Source: an uncultured Arcanobacterium sp. (lineage in GTDB: Bacteria > Actinomycetota > Actinomycetes > Actinomycetales > Actinomycetaceae). From it: 12,162 bases of DNA. The notes beneath the pieces were generated by a model, which was not told where the DNA came from, did no database searches, and saw nothing but the letters and a program-made list of their open reading frames with translations. The position numbers and the translations under genes were made by a program. This document shows positions 5,554-12,162 of this stretch, piece after piece; the first letter of the stretch is position 1, and each line of letters begins with the position of its first letter. Location of the stretch: assembly GCF_947253055.1 (NCBI RefSeq), contig NZ_CAMXYE010000043.1, positions 1 to 12,162 of the forward strand, read 5' to 3'.

Positions 5554-7150
5554 CTTCCGGCCTTTCCTCTGGGCAGTTATCCTGTATTTCTGCTATCCAA
5601 TTTTCCACTGCGGTGGCACTGCGCGGTATAAATTCCGAGAGCCGGCGGACTCCGGATTCTGTCACTAGAATATCATCTTCTATGCGCACGCCAATTCCGC
5701 GGAACTCCGGAGGGACTTTCAAATCATCTGCGCGAAAATACAGACCGGGCTCAATAGTGAAAATCATGCCTGGCGCAAGTAGCGCTTCTTGATACATTTC
5801 TCGGCGCGCTTGGGCGCAATCGTGCACGTCGATTCCTAAATGGTGGGAAGTGCCGTGAGGCATCCACCGCCGGTAGTACTGCTGCTTGCGCGCAAACTCT
5901 CCAGCTTCTCCGTCCGGAATAATTCCCCAATCTTGCAGATGCGCAACTATTACCTCCATAGCGGCACTGTGCACATCGCGGAAGCGCACCCCCGGCTCGC
6001 CGGCGCGCCCAAAAGCTGTATCTGCCGCCGCTAGTACCGCATTGTAAATTTTCTTTTGTATAGGGGTAAAAGAACCGCTGACGGGGAGAGTACGAGTGAT
6101 ATCTGCTGTATAGAGGGAATCTATCTCTATCCCTGCATCAATAAGAATTAAATCTCCTTCCCGTACCGGGCCGTCATTACGAATCCAGTGCAAAGTATTG
6201 GCGTGGTTGCCGCTGGCCGCAATAGTTTCATATCCCAGCCCATTTCCTTCTTCGCGGGCCCGAGCGCTGAAGGCTCCTTCTACTACTCTCTCTCCGCGTA
6301 CATGCTGGCGCGCGCGCGGCAATTCTTGAATTATTTCCCGAAATCCGCGCGCTGTAGCCGCTATAGCTGCCTCCATCTGGGCAATTTCCCAAGCATCTTT
6401 TCGTAAGCGCAATTCGGAGGCGGCTTCTTCCAGCTGGAAATCTTTTTCCGTGCTTTCTGCTTCTTCTACTGCCGGTAGAAAACGCGAGCGCAATTTTGCC
6501 ACTTTTTGCTCCCAGTTTTTATCTACCCGGCGAATAATACGCAAGTTTTTTACTTCTTTGCCGAGATCTTTTTCTAAATCCGCTTCTAGTTCGGTAATAT
6601 TTTTAACTTCCAAGCCGGTGAGCGTGCTCATTTCTGCTCTAGAAAGCCGCGCTCCTACCCAAAATTCTCCATACTGTGGATCGTTATAGAATTCGGCATC
6701 GCTGCGCGCAGTGCGTGGATGAAAATAGAGGACGGCGCGATGGGTGGCAGTGCTGGCGCTGCTGTTAGCGTTTCCACCGGTGTCGCTGGCGCTGGCGCTG
6801 GCGCTAGTTTCTTCTTGTGGGTGCAGCACTAATACCGCATTAGGCTCTTGTTCGGCGCCTAGACCCGTTAAATGGGCAAAAGCGGAGTGGGCGCGGAAGC
6901 GGTAATCGGTGTCGTTAGAGCGTACTTTATAAATACCCGCGGGAAATACGAGCCGTTCTTTCGGAAATAGCTCTCCGAGCTTTGCGCGGCGAGCGGGAGT
7001 GTAATCTGCTACCTCTGCTCGAGCTGGCCCCGCGGGTCTTTCTCCCCAATCTTCCCCAATAAATTTTTGGAAAGCACTATTTTCCGGGCTGTGGGTCCGG
7101 GCCCGGGCTCTTTTCTCGATTTCGGCGGTTATTTTTTCTACATCCCTCAT
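5546..7150 (-). CDS. Aminopeptidase P-like M24B metallopeptidase (Xaa-Pro aminopeptidase)
   Basis: The family removes N-terminal residues preceding proline, using two divalent metals (usually Mn2+), in the cytosol. The 534-residue protein has the N-terminal creatinase-like domain (about 45-250) and the pita-bread catalytic domain (about 255-515). All five ligands are visible: Asp338 (LILIDAG), Asp350 (TADITRT), His436 (HGTSHHLGIDVHD), Glu467 (FTIEPGLY) and Glu491 (VRIEDD). It is longer than E. coli PepP (about 440 aa), partly through an N-terminal extension and a Ser/Ala-rich loop at 115-136. That loop is coded by a hexanucleotide repeat. Start ATG 7150 has no clear ribosome site. It is the first gene of the leftward block, overlapping the next gene by 8 bp, and is divergent from the PHP gene 30 bp away. 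Confidence 0.92.
   Translation of the reverse strand: MRDVEKITAEIEKRARARTHSPENSAFQKFIGEDWGERPAGPARAEVADYTPARRAKLGELFPKERLVFPAGIYKVRSNDTDYRFRAHSAFAHLTGLGAEQEPNAVLVLHPQEETSASASASDTGGNANSSASTATHRAVLYFHPRTARSDAEFYNDPQYGEFWVGARLSRAEMSTLTGLEVKNITELEADLEKDLGKEVKNLRIIRRVDKNWEQKVAKLRSRFLPAVEEAESTEKDFQLEEAASELRLRKDAWEIAQMEAAIAATARGFREIIQELPRARQHVRGERVVEGAFSARAREEGNGLGYETIAASGNHANTLHWIRNDGPVREGDLILIDAGIEIDSLYTADITRTLPVSGSFTPIQKKIYNAVLAAADTAFGRAGEPGVRFRDVHSAAMEVIVAHLQDWGIIPDGEAGEFARKQQYYRRWMPHGTSHHLGIDVHDCAQARREMYQEALLAPGMIFTIEPGLYFRADDLKVPPEFRGIGVRIEDDILVTESGVRRLSEFIPRSATAVENWIAEIQDNCPEERPEDE
6784..6805. repeat. Hexanucleotide microsatellite (CGCTGG)3 CGCT in the peptidase gene
   Basis: A perfect 22-base, period-6 run lies in-frame within the M24B peptidase gene. 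On the coding strand it reads AGCGCC repeats giving alternating Ser-Ala at residues 116-122. It sits in a Ser/Ala/Thr-rich loop of the N-terminal domain. Length changes by one unit would keep the frame. Confidence 0.8.
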
Positions 7151-7180
7151 ATAGGCAATTATTCCACGTATCCTTTATAT
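7151..7180. promoter_or_regulatory. 30-bp divergent start region, possible leaderless promoters
   Basis: Neither ATG (7150 leftward, 7181 rightward) has a Shine-Dalgarno sequence. Leftward, AATAAT (plus-strand 7158-7163) ends 7 bases before the ATG. Rightward, TATCCT (7169-7174) ends 6 bases before the ATG. Such -10-like spacing would place transcription starts at or next to the start codons. No good -35 hexamers are seen, so this is tentative. Confidence 0.4.
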
Positions 7181-8032
7181 ATGCTTATTGATTTACATGC
7201 GCATACGAACTGCTCAGATGGTACCGATACGCCGCAGCAGCTCCTATACTCTGCCCAAAAAGCGGGCTTAACAGTAGTGGGAATCACTGATCATGACACT
7301 ATCGCCGGTTGGCAAGAAGCCGCTGCGCAGGTAAATAGCAGCGGAGTGAGTTTAGTGCGAGGAATGGAGATCAGTACCCGCTGGGAAAATATAAGTGTGC
7401 ATCTGCTCGGGTTCCTTTTTAATCCAGATTTTCCGGAATTGAGGCTACATCAAGAAAAATTGCGCACTGCTCGCCAAGAGCGTACCCAAAAAATGGTGGA
7501 AAAAATTGCGCTTGACTATCCAATCACCTGGGAAGAAGTCGTGGAAGAGGGAGAGTCTAGCCGTTCCCTAGGGCGGCCACATATTGCCGACGTCTTAGTA
7601 AAAAAAGGCTACGTGCCTGATCGTAGTGCTGCATTTGCCACGATTTTGCATCCGAGTGGTAAATATTATTTACCCCAGTATGCTCCTAGTACGTTAGAAG
7701 CTATCGAATGGGTAGTGAAAGCAGGCGGGAAAGCGGTGTTGGCGCATCCCCGTGCTCCGAAACGTGGTCAAATGATTTCTGACGCCGCTTTCTTCGTATT
7801 TAGAGACGCCGGGCTATTCGGAGTAGAAGTGGCGCATCGTGACAATTTACCTGAATTGCGTGATTCTTTGGCGAAGTTGGTAGCGGAGCTAGGCTTAGCC
7901 GCTTTAGGAGCTAGTGATTATCACGGGCGGGGGAAGCCGAACCGATTAGGAGAAAACTGCACTAGCCCAGAAGTATTTTCTGCTCTCTGCTCCGATACTT
8001 ACTTACCGGTGTTGCAGCCAGAAATGAAGTAG
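7181..8032 (+). CDS. PHP domain phosphoesterase (YciV/TrpH/RNase AM-like)
   Basis: The PHP superfamily hydrolyses phosphoesters with three metals. Close relatives include E. coli YciV (RNase AM, a 5'-3' exoribonuclease) and 3',5'-nucleoside bisphosphate phosphatases. The 283-residue protein shows the complete metal set: LHAHTNCSD (His6, His8, Asp13), TDHD (37-39), GMEIS (Glu63), VHLLG (His74), GRPHIA (His134), AHP (His189) and GASDYHG (Asp246, His248). The helical insertion between about 80 and 180 is typical of the YciV/TrpH group. Start ATG 7181 gives the usual MLIDLHAHT beginning. A longer frame back to 7067 would overlap the peptidase gene and is rejected. No ribosome site is seen, so it may be leaderless. 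It ends 4 bp from the convergent DEAD-box gene. Whether it acts on RNA or nucleotides cannot be told from sequence. Confidence 0.92.
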   Translation: MLIDLHAHTNCSDGTDTPQQLLYSAQKAGLTVVGITDHDTIAGWQEAAAQVNSSGVSLVRGMEISTRWENISVHLLGFLFNPDFPELRLHQEKLRTARQERTQKMVEKIALDYPITWEEVVEEGESSRSLGRPHIADVLVKKGYVPDRSAAFATILHPSGKYYLPQYAPSTLEAIEWVVKAGGKAVLAHPRAPKRGQMISDAAFFVFRDAGLFGVEVAHRDNLPELRDSLAKLVAELGLAALGASDYHGRGKPNRLGENCTSPEVFSALCSDTYLPVLQPEMK

Positions 8033-8036
8033 CTAC

Positions 8037-9587
8037 TTATTTACGAATCCGCTTCCGCTTCCGCGGCGAAGATGCTTTCGCCGCTGCGCTATTTTTATCT
8101 CTTTTACTTCCGCGGGCAGCTTTGTGGGCGCGGCGCCGGGATGTTTTTTCACTAGAGCGGCGGCGTGAACCACTAACTCGCGCAGGATGCCGCCGTTTGC
8201 TCCGGATACCAGTTTCCCCTAAATCCTCAATTTCCTCTGCCGCTAACCCAGCGCGGAGCTGTTTATCGCGCGGTAGTTTTCCAGTCACCTCCGCCGGAAT
8301 ATCTAAATCAGTGTAAAGATGCTCCGAGGTGTGGTAGGTCTCCACGGGCGTAGGGAAATTTAATTTCAAAGTATTGTTAATTACTGCCCAGCGGGTTAAA
8401 TCTTCCCAATCCACGAAAGTGATTGCGGTGCCTTTATTGCCGGCTCGGCCAGTGCGCCCAATCCGATGTAAATAAATCTTGGCATCTTCCGGGCACTGAT
8501 AGTTGATGACGTGGGTGACGTCGTCTACATCAATTCCTCGCGCTGCCACATCGGTGGCCACTAATACATCTATCTTTCCTTTTCGGAAAGCACGCATCGC
8601 CTGTTCGCGCGCTCCTTGCCCCAAATCTCCATGGAGGGCACCGGTGGCGAAACCGCGTTTTTCTAAATCCGCTGCCAGCTGAGAAGCCGTACGTTTAGTC
8701 CTCGTGAAGATAATGGTCAATCCGCGCGCGCGAGCTTGGAGAATTCGCGCCACCACTTCTATTTTATTCAAGGAGTGGCACCGATAGATTACTTGCTGCA
8801 CACTCTTCACCGTGGTGGAATCATCGCGCGGATCCTGTGCGCGAATATGCGTCGGTTTGCTCATATAACGCCGGGCCATGGCGATTACCGGGCCCGGCAT
8901 AGTGGCCGAAAAGAGCATAGTATGCCGATTAGGCGGAGTAGCAGCCAGAAGCGTCTCTACGTCTTCTAAGAATCCCAAATCAAGCATTTCATCGGCTTCG
9001 TCTAGCACCACAGTTTTTACATTCTGTAAGCGCAGAGTGTGCTGCTTTAGTAAATCAATCAGCCGCCCCGGAGTGCCCACCACTATTTCTGCTCCCGCTT
9101 TCAGAGCTTCTACCTGCGGTTCATAAGCTTTTCCGCCGTAAATCTCTACTATCCGTACGCAGCGTTTTGCGGCTGCATCGCGTAAATCATCGGCTACTTG
9201 TTTGGCCAGCTCTCGGGTCGGGAGTATCACTATTCCTTGGGGATCTCCCGGATTTTCTAAATCCTCCCAGCCGGCTTCGCCTTCTCCTATTACGTTTTCC
9301 AACATCGGCAAGCCAAAACCGAGAGTTTTCCCCGTCCCCGTCTTCGCTTGGCCGATAATATCGGATCGCTTCAAGGCAATAGGTAAAGTAAGAGCTTGAA
9401 TAGGGAAGGGGTGGACGATTCCTTTTTCCGCCAAAGCTTCTACCATTGGCTGTGAAATATGGAAATCTGCAAAACTTTTTTTATCTAGCTGCATTTCTTC
9501 GCCAGTGCCGCTAATATCAGCAGCCGTTTGTGGCTCTTGTGGGACGGCGGAGTGAGAAGTATCAACAATTCCGGATATTTGCGTCAT
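8037..9587 (-). CDS. DEAD-box ATP-dependent RNA helicase with basic C-terminal tail
   Basis: A cytosolic RNA unwinding enzyme for RNA decay, ribosome assembly or cold adaptation. Of 516 residues, all motifs are intact: Q motif around FPIQ (Gln64), motif I AKTGTGKT 81-88, PTRELA 123-128, TPGR 172-175, DEAD 196-199, SAT 227-229, DVAARGID 346-353 and HRIGRTGRAG 374-383. After residue 460 comes a low-complexity tail rich in Arg, Lys and Ser, probably an RNA-binding extension; I see no separate folded RNA-binding domain. The first ~31 residues are acidic and low complexity, and Met32 (ATG 9494) is a possible alternative start. ATG 9587 lacks a good ribosome site. It lies 21 bp downstream of DUF3107 and probably shares its transcript. 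Mycobacterial RhlE is also near the DUF3107 gene, supporting orthology to that group. Confidence 0.95.
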   Translation of the reverse strand: MTQISGIVDTSHSAVPQEPQTAADISGTGEEMQLDKKSFADFHISQPMVEALAEKGIVHPFPIQALTLPIALKRSDIIGQAKTGTGKTLGFGLPMLENVIGEGEAGWEDLENPGDPQGIVILPTRELAKQVADDLRDAAAKRCVRIVEIYGGKAYEPQVEALKAGAEIVVGTPGRLIDLLKQHTLRLQNVKTVVLDEADEMLDLGFLEDVETLLAATPPNRHTMLFSATMPGPVIAMARRYMSKPTHIRAQDPRDDSTTVKSVQQVIYRCHSLNKIEVVARILQARARGLTIIFTRTKRTASQLAADLEKRGFATGALHGDLGQGAREQAMRAFRKGKIDVLVATDVAARGIDVDDVTHVINYQCPEDAKIYLHRIGRTGRAGNKGTAITFVDWEDLTRWAVINNTLKLNFPTPVETYHTSEHLYTDLDIPAEVTGKLPRDKQLRAGLAAEEIEDLGETGIRSKRRHPARVSGSRRRSSEKTSRRRAHKAARGSKRDKNSAAAKASSPRKRKRIRK

Positions 9588-9608
9588 TACTATAAATAAA
9601 CTTTCTTT

Positions 9609-9833
9609 TTAAATAAAGCCAAACCCTACCCGCCGTTGCTCTTCTTTCAGAATTTTCACATAGCTAAGTGAAGAGGCCGGTATTAGAAGCTGGCTGCCAT
9701 CTTTCCCAGGTAATTTCAGTAGTTTTTGTTCGTCTAAAGCTTCGGTGATGGCGGAAGTAAGTTCTTCTGCATTCATATCTACATCCAGGGTAAGCGTCAC
9801 ATCTGAATGGTATACCCCTACGCTAATATCCAT
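9609..9833 (-). CDS. DUF3107 family protein (74 aa)
   Basis: A small actinobacterial protein; the mycobacterial counterpart is the TB9.4 protein (Rv3208A) of unknown function. It has 74 residues, the usual length. Seen: N-terminal MDISVGVYHSDVTLTLDVDMNAEEL, a helix AITEALDE, then LLIPASSLSYVKI and the C-terminal RRVGFGFI typical of the family. No membrane segment is visible. Start ATG 9833 follows GAGG by about 6 bases, a good ribosome site. It lies upstream of the DEAD-box gene on the same strand with a 21-bp gap. The pair DUF3107-DEAD next to an AdnA-type helicase matches the mycobacterial neighbourhood as I recall it. Function is unknown. Confidence 0.9.
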   Translation of the reverse strand: MDISVGVYHSDVTLTLDVDMNAEELTSAITEALDEQKLLKLPGKDGSQLLIPASSLSYVKILKEEQRRVGFGFI

Positions 9834-9937
9834 AGCAACCTCGCTTTTCCGCGGCTCTGCCCGCCTGAGATTTATATTTCTTTCTTTGATTATTCGTACT
9901 TAAGTCTAGCGCGCAGGGCGGGGAAGCGGAATTTGAG

Positions 9938-9955
9938 GAGAGCGGGCTCTCTTTT
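9938..9955 (+). terminator. Hairpin GAGAGC-GG-GCTCTC followed by TTTT
   Basis: A perfect 6-bp inverted repeat with a 2-base centre (or 5-bp stem and 4-base loop), directly followed by four T residues on the plus strand, resembles a weak intrinsic terminator. No rightward gene lies upstream until the PHP gene about 1.9 kb away, so its target is unclear. It could block antisense or read-through transcription into adnA, or be chance. Confidence 0.3.
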
Positions 9956-9993
9956 CTAATTTTGCTTATTCTGTTCTAATGTTGCTTATTCTG
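9954..9993. repeat. Two tandem 20-bp direct repeats upstream of adnA
   Basis: Copies 9954-9973 and 9974-9993 share TTCTAAT-TTGCTTATTCTG with one mismatch (T or G at unit position 8), that is 19 of 20. The following bases begin a decayed third copy. The array ends 11 bp before the candidate -35 hexamer, a position suited to a regulator-binding or A/T-rich upstream element. Confidence 0.75.
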
Positions 9994-10004
9994 TTTCATT
10001 TCTT

Positions 10005-10033
10005 TTGAAAATAATGTATTTCAGCTTTATTTT
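10005..10033 (+). promoter_or_regulatory. Candidate adnA promoter
   Basis: TTGAAA (10005-10010, 5 of 6 to consensus) and TATTTT (10028-10033, 4 of 6) are separated by exactly 17 bp. A start near 10040 would give a leader of roughly 118 bases before GTG 10158. No mycobacterial-type LexA box was seen nearby. Confidence 0.45.
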
Positions 10034-10157
10034 GTTTTTCTGCCGCTATTTTCAAAATTTGGGCAAGCGAAGATTCTCCGGAGGCAAAAAATTTTTCGGA
10101 GGGCTCAGCTATTCTTAAAAGTAGAAATTCAACGCCGAGCGGATAGAGGGAAAATTG

Positions 10158-12162
10158 GTGCAATTAGATTCAACGCAACAAGCGGTATTAGAAGCATGTC
10201 TCCCCAATTGTGCTTTATCAGTACTGGGTGCGCCTGGTAGCGGCAAGAGTACCCTACTGGCAGCTTGTGTAGAGCAAATTGCGCGTAAATATCCGAGGGC
10301 GCGAATTGCCGTGCTAAATGCGGATAGAAAAGCAGCCGGTGATTTGCGTAATTCTCTATCGCGCACGCTCGGGGGGCTTCCCGATAATATTTCGGTGCAA
10401 TCGGTTGCCGCTTTTGCTTTCACTATTCTTTCTACTTTTGCTCAAGCAGTAGGAAGAGAAGAGCCGCAGTTACTTTCTGGCGCAGAGCAGGATTTAATCC
10501 TAAAAGAAATTTTTACCTTGGCAGGCGGAGCAGATAATGCGGAGGCAATTTTTTCTTTTCCTGGTTTAGAAAAGTTTAGTGACGAAGCGCAGGAATTACC
10601 GGATTTTCGTTCTGAATTTCGTGATTTATTAATGCGCGCAGCGGAATTGAATTTAACTCCGGCAGATTTGGCGCAATTAGGGGAGAAGTACCACAACCCA
10701 ATTTGGGGTATTGGTAGTGAAATAATGGCTGCTTATGAAAAATCTTTAGCGGCGGCGGCTGGAGTGAAATCAGCTAATCCAGACCGGATAGATCATGCGC
10801 GGCTAGTGAGCAGTGCCGCAGGAATACTTAAGCAATGGACTGAGGCTTTCGCGGCCGCAGAATTAAAAGCTTTAGATATGAAAAAACCCCGTTGGGATTG
10901 GGTGTTTATAGATGATTTACAAAATGCCTCACTCTCACTACTCACACTTCTAAAGCAGCTGCAAGCGGATGGTTCCGCAATAGTAGCATTCGGAAATCCC
11001 GATCAAGGTGTGCAAGGGTTTCGAGGTGGAGTAGCTCGATTTTCAGATTTACTTACCCGCCCCAAAAAATCTGGCGGCTTAGAAGCACAGCGTTTTTATT
11101 TAGAGTTCGGCTATCGAGGTGGAAAAGAGCTGCAGCGATTGCTTGCAAAAATTTCTTCTGGAATCCACACTGCGGGCGGCGGTAAACAGCGTAAATATCA
11201 ATTAGCTGCGGAGGCTGCAGAGCTGGATGACGCAGTAGAATTTCGCAGTTTCCCGAATGAAATTGAAGAAATTAATTATATCTCTCAGCATTTCCGCAGG
11301 TTACATCTGCGTGAAGGAGTGCCTTATAAGCAAATGGCAGTAATCACCAGATCGCAAAATGATCTAGTGCGTTTACGGCAATCTTTAATGCGTTTAGGGG
11401 TTCCGGTGGCGGCTTTGCCAGCTACACAGCCTTTGAAAGATTATGCGGTGGTAGAATCCTTGCTCGTCCTTTGCCAAATTGCACTTCCGGAACTAGCTGA
11501 TTTAGAGTTGCGGGAAAAAATTACGCCGCAGCTAGTGCAAGAGTTATTGACGGGAAAGTTTTTAACTATTAATCCGGGGCGTATGCGCCTAGCAATTGAG
11601 GAGTTGCGGGGTTGGGAAATAGCGCAGGGTGGAAATCGCAATAGCGATGAGTTAATTTGTTTGCTGTCTACGGATCCGCAAGATCCGATATTGGCGAAAG
11701 TTCCGGAATTCGCACAGGCAGTGCAATTGGTAATTGCCGTACGGGAGGTAGCCCGTGCAAATCCAGAAGATGCACTGTGGAAAATCTGGGAAGAAATAGG
11801 AGTAGCGAAAACTTGGCAGAAAATTGCGCTCTCAAAAGGAACGGCAGCTGAAGTTGCAAATATGGATTTAGATGTGATGATTCAGCTTTTCCGCGTAGCG
11901 CAGCGCTTATATGAGCGGGATCCGGAAAATTCTAATCTGTATACGCTACTAGAGTATTTACTCACGCAAGACGTGCCAGAAGATAGCATCGCGCGCACGG
12001 GTCAAGGAGGAGATGAGGTTACTCTGACTACTCCTTCTGCTAGCAGCGGGAGATCTTGGCAGCAGGTGGTGTTGTATGGAGTAGATGAGGGTAAATGGCC
12101 GGATACGCGTCTTCGAAATCCGCTTACGAAAGTGCCAGAGCTCTGTACCGTCACTCTGGCTG
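10158..12162 (+). CDS. adnA: AdnA-like UvrD/Rep-family helicase, N-terminal 668 residues (3' end outside window)
   Basis: AdnAB is the actinobacterial double-strand-break resection helicase-nuclease, replacing RecBCD/AddAB. Start GTG 10158 follows GAGGG by 7 bases; TTG 10155 is the only close alternative, and the frame is closed by TAG at 10122. Seen: Q-motif-like LDSTQQAVL (3-11), Walker A GAPGSGKST (24-32), motif II as VFIDDLQN (249-256), motif III as GNPDQGVQGFRGG (279-291), YR of the arginine motif in LEFGYRGG (Tyr319-Arg320), and near the window edge VTLTTPSASSGRSWQQVVLYGVDEG-like motif V. DDxQ instead of DExQD in motif II resembles AdnA rather than the leading motor AdnB. The C-terminal RecB-like nuclease expected in AdnA lies beyond the window, and adnB would be predicted next. 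The neighbouring DUF3107/DEAD genes match mycobacterial context. Confidence 0.85.
   Translation, partial: MQLDSTQQAVLEACLPNCALSVLGAPGSGKSTLLAACVEQIARKYPRARIAVLNADRKAAGDLRNSLSRTLGGLPDNISVQSVAAFAFTILSTFAQAVGREEPQLLSGAEQDLILKEIFTLAGGADNAEAIFSFPGLEKFSDEAQELPDFRSEFRDLLMRAAELNLTPADLAQLGEKYHNPIWGIGSEIMAAYEKSLAAAAGVKSANPDRIDHARLVSSAAGILKQWTEAFAAAELKALDMKKPRWDWVFIDDLQNASLSLLTLLKQLQADGSAIVAFGNPDQGVQGFRGGVARFSDLLTRPKKSGGLEAQRFYLEFGYRGGKELQRLLAKISSGIHTAGGGKQRKYQLAAEAAELDDAVEFRSFPNEIEEINYISQHFRRLHLREGVPYKQMAVITRSQNDLVRLRQSLMRLGVPVAALPATQPLKDYAVVESLLVLCQIALPELADLELREKITPQLVQELLTGKFLTINPGRMRLAIEELRGWEIAQGGNRNSDELICLLSTDPQDPILAKVPEFAQAVQLVIAVREVARANPEDALWKIWEEIGVAKTWQKIALSKGTAAEVANMDLDVMIQLFRVAQRLYERDPENSNLYTLLEYLLTQDVPEDSIARTGQGGDEVTLTTPSASSGRSWQQVVLYGVDEGKWPDTRLRNPLTKVPELCTVTLA

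Larger units (their letters stand above)
9834..10157. other. 324-bp intergenic region between divergent DUF3107 and adnA genes
   Basis: AT-rich gap. Leftward, a TATAAAT box (plus-strand 9870-9876) about 37 bases before DUF3107 is a plausible -10 without a clear -35. Rightward it holds, in order, a hairpin with a short T-run (9938-9955), two 20-bp direct repeats (9954-9993), a promoter candidate (10005-10033) and a leader of about 120 bases. The leader contains the palindrome CTCCGGAG (10076-10083) and a CTCCG/CGGAG pair spaced 16 bases apart around an A6T5 run. No RNA gene or convincing peptide ORF was recognised. Confidence 0.6.

Noticed and set aside
7067..7180. 38-residue N-terminal extension of the PHP gene
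   Set aside because: It overlaps the divergent peptidase gene and precedes the canonical MLIDLHAHT start; no homologous sequence is recognisable.
10076..10101. CTCCG/CGGAG pair around an A6T5 run in the adnA leader as a riboswitch
   Set aside because: The stem is only 5 bp with a 16-base loop and matches no riboswitch core that I can recognise; kept only as a description of the gap.
10014..10118. 34-codon ORF that could be a leader peptide before adnA
   Set aside because: The ATG has no ribosome site, overlaps the candidate promoter's spacer and -10 region, and the peptide shows no attenuation-type codon run.
10115..10696. Two minus-strand open frames across the start of adnA
   Set aside because: Both lie opposite a long helicase reading frame with clear Walker A; their Ser/Cys/Arg-rich composition has no family signature.

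Overview
The window looks like core chromosome of a member of the Actinomycetota. The evidence is a set of genes that travel together in that phylum: the short proteins DUF3117 and DUF3107, a Mrp/NBP35 ATPase without the usual CxxC pair, a PRC-barrel/MgtE_N/CBS protein next to a DUF1003 membrane protein, and the start of an AdnA-type recombination helicase. By eye the base composition is near half GC and codons often end in A or T. That is low for the phylum and would fit a host-associated Actinomycetaceae-like lineage, but the family assignment is a guess. No prophage, transposase, CRISPR array, tRNA or rRNA is visible.

Layout. Positions 1-1663 run rightward: the 3' part of mannose-1-phosphate guanylyltransferase, a LOG/TIGR00730 Rossmann-fold protein, and the 56-residue DUF3117 protein. 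Positions 1664-1796 are a short convergent gap with two kinds of degenerate tandem repeat. Positions 1797-7150 form a leftward, probably co-transcribed five-gene block. In transcription order these are an aminopeptidase P-like metallopeptidase, the PRC/MgtE_N/CBS protein, the DUF1003 protein, Mrp and an O-methyltransferase-like protein. A divergent PHP phosphoesterase starts only 30 bp away at 7181. It ends 4 bp from a convergent DEAD-box RNA helicase, which lies downstream of DUF3107 on the minus strand. A 324-bp gap (9834-10157) holds a terminator-like hairpin, a 20-bp tandem direct repeat and a plausible promoter. It precedes a rightward adnA-like helicase gene that runs off the end of the window.

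How the genes fit together. The window mixes housekeeping functions: nucleotide-sugar supply, Fe-S or ATPase cargo handling (Mrp), X-Pro peptide turnover, probable divalent-cation sensing (MgtE_N/CBS plus DUF1003), RNA metabolism (PHP nuclease family, DEAD helicase) and double-strand-break processing (AdnA). I do not see a clear new multi-gene system. The points most worth checking are the repeat/promoter arrangement before adnA, the coupled DUF1003 and transporter-less MgtE_N/CBS pair, the apparently leaderless divergent starts at 7150/7181, and the methyltransferase that has lost its usual Asp-Asn metal-ligand pair.
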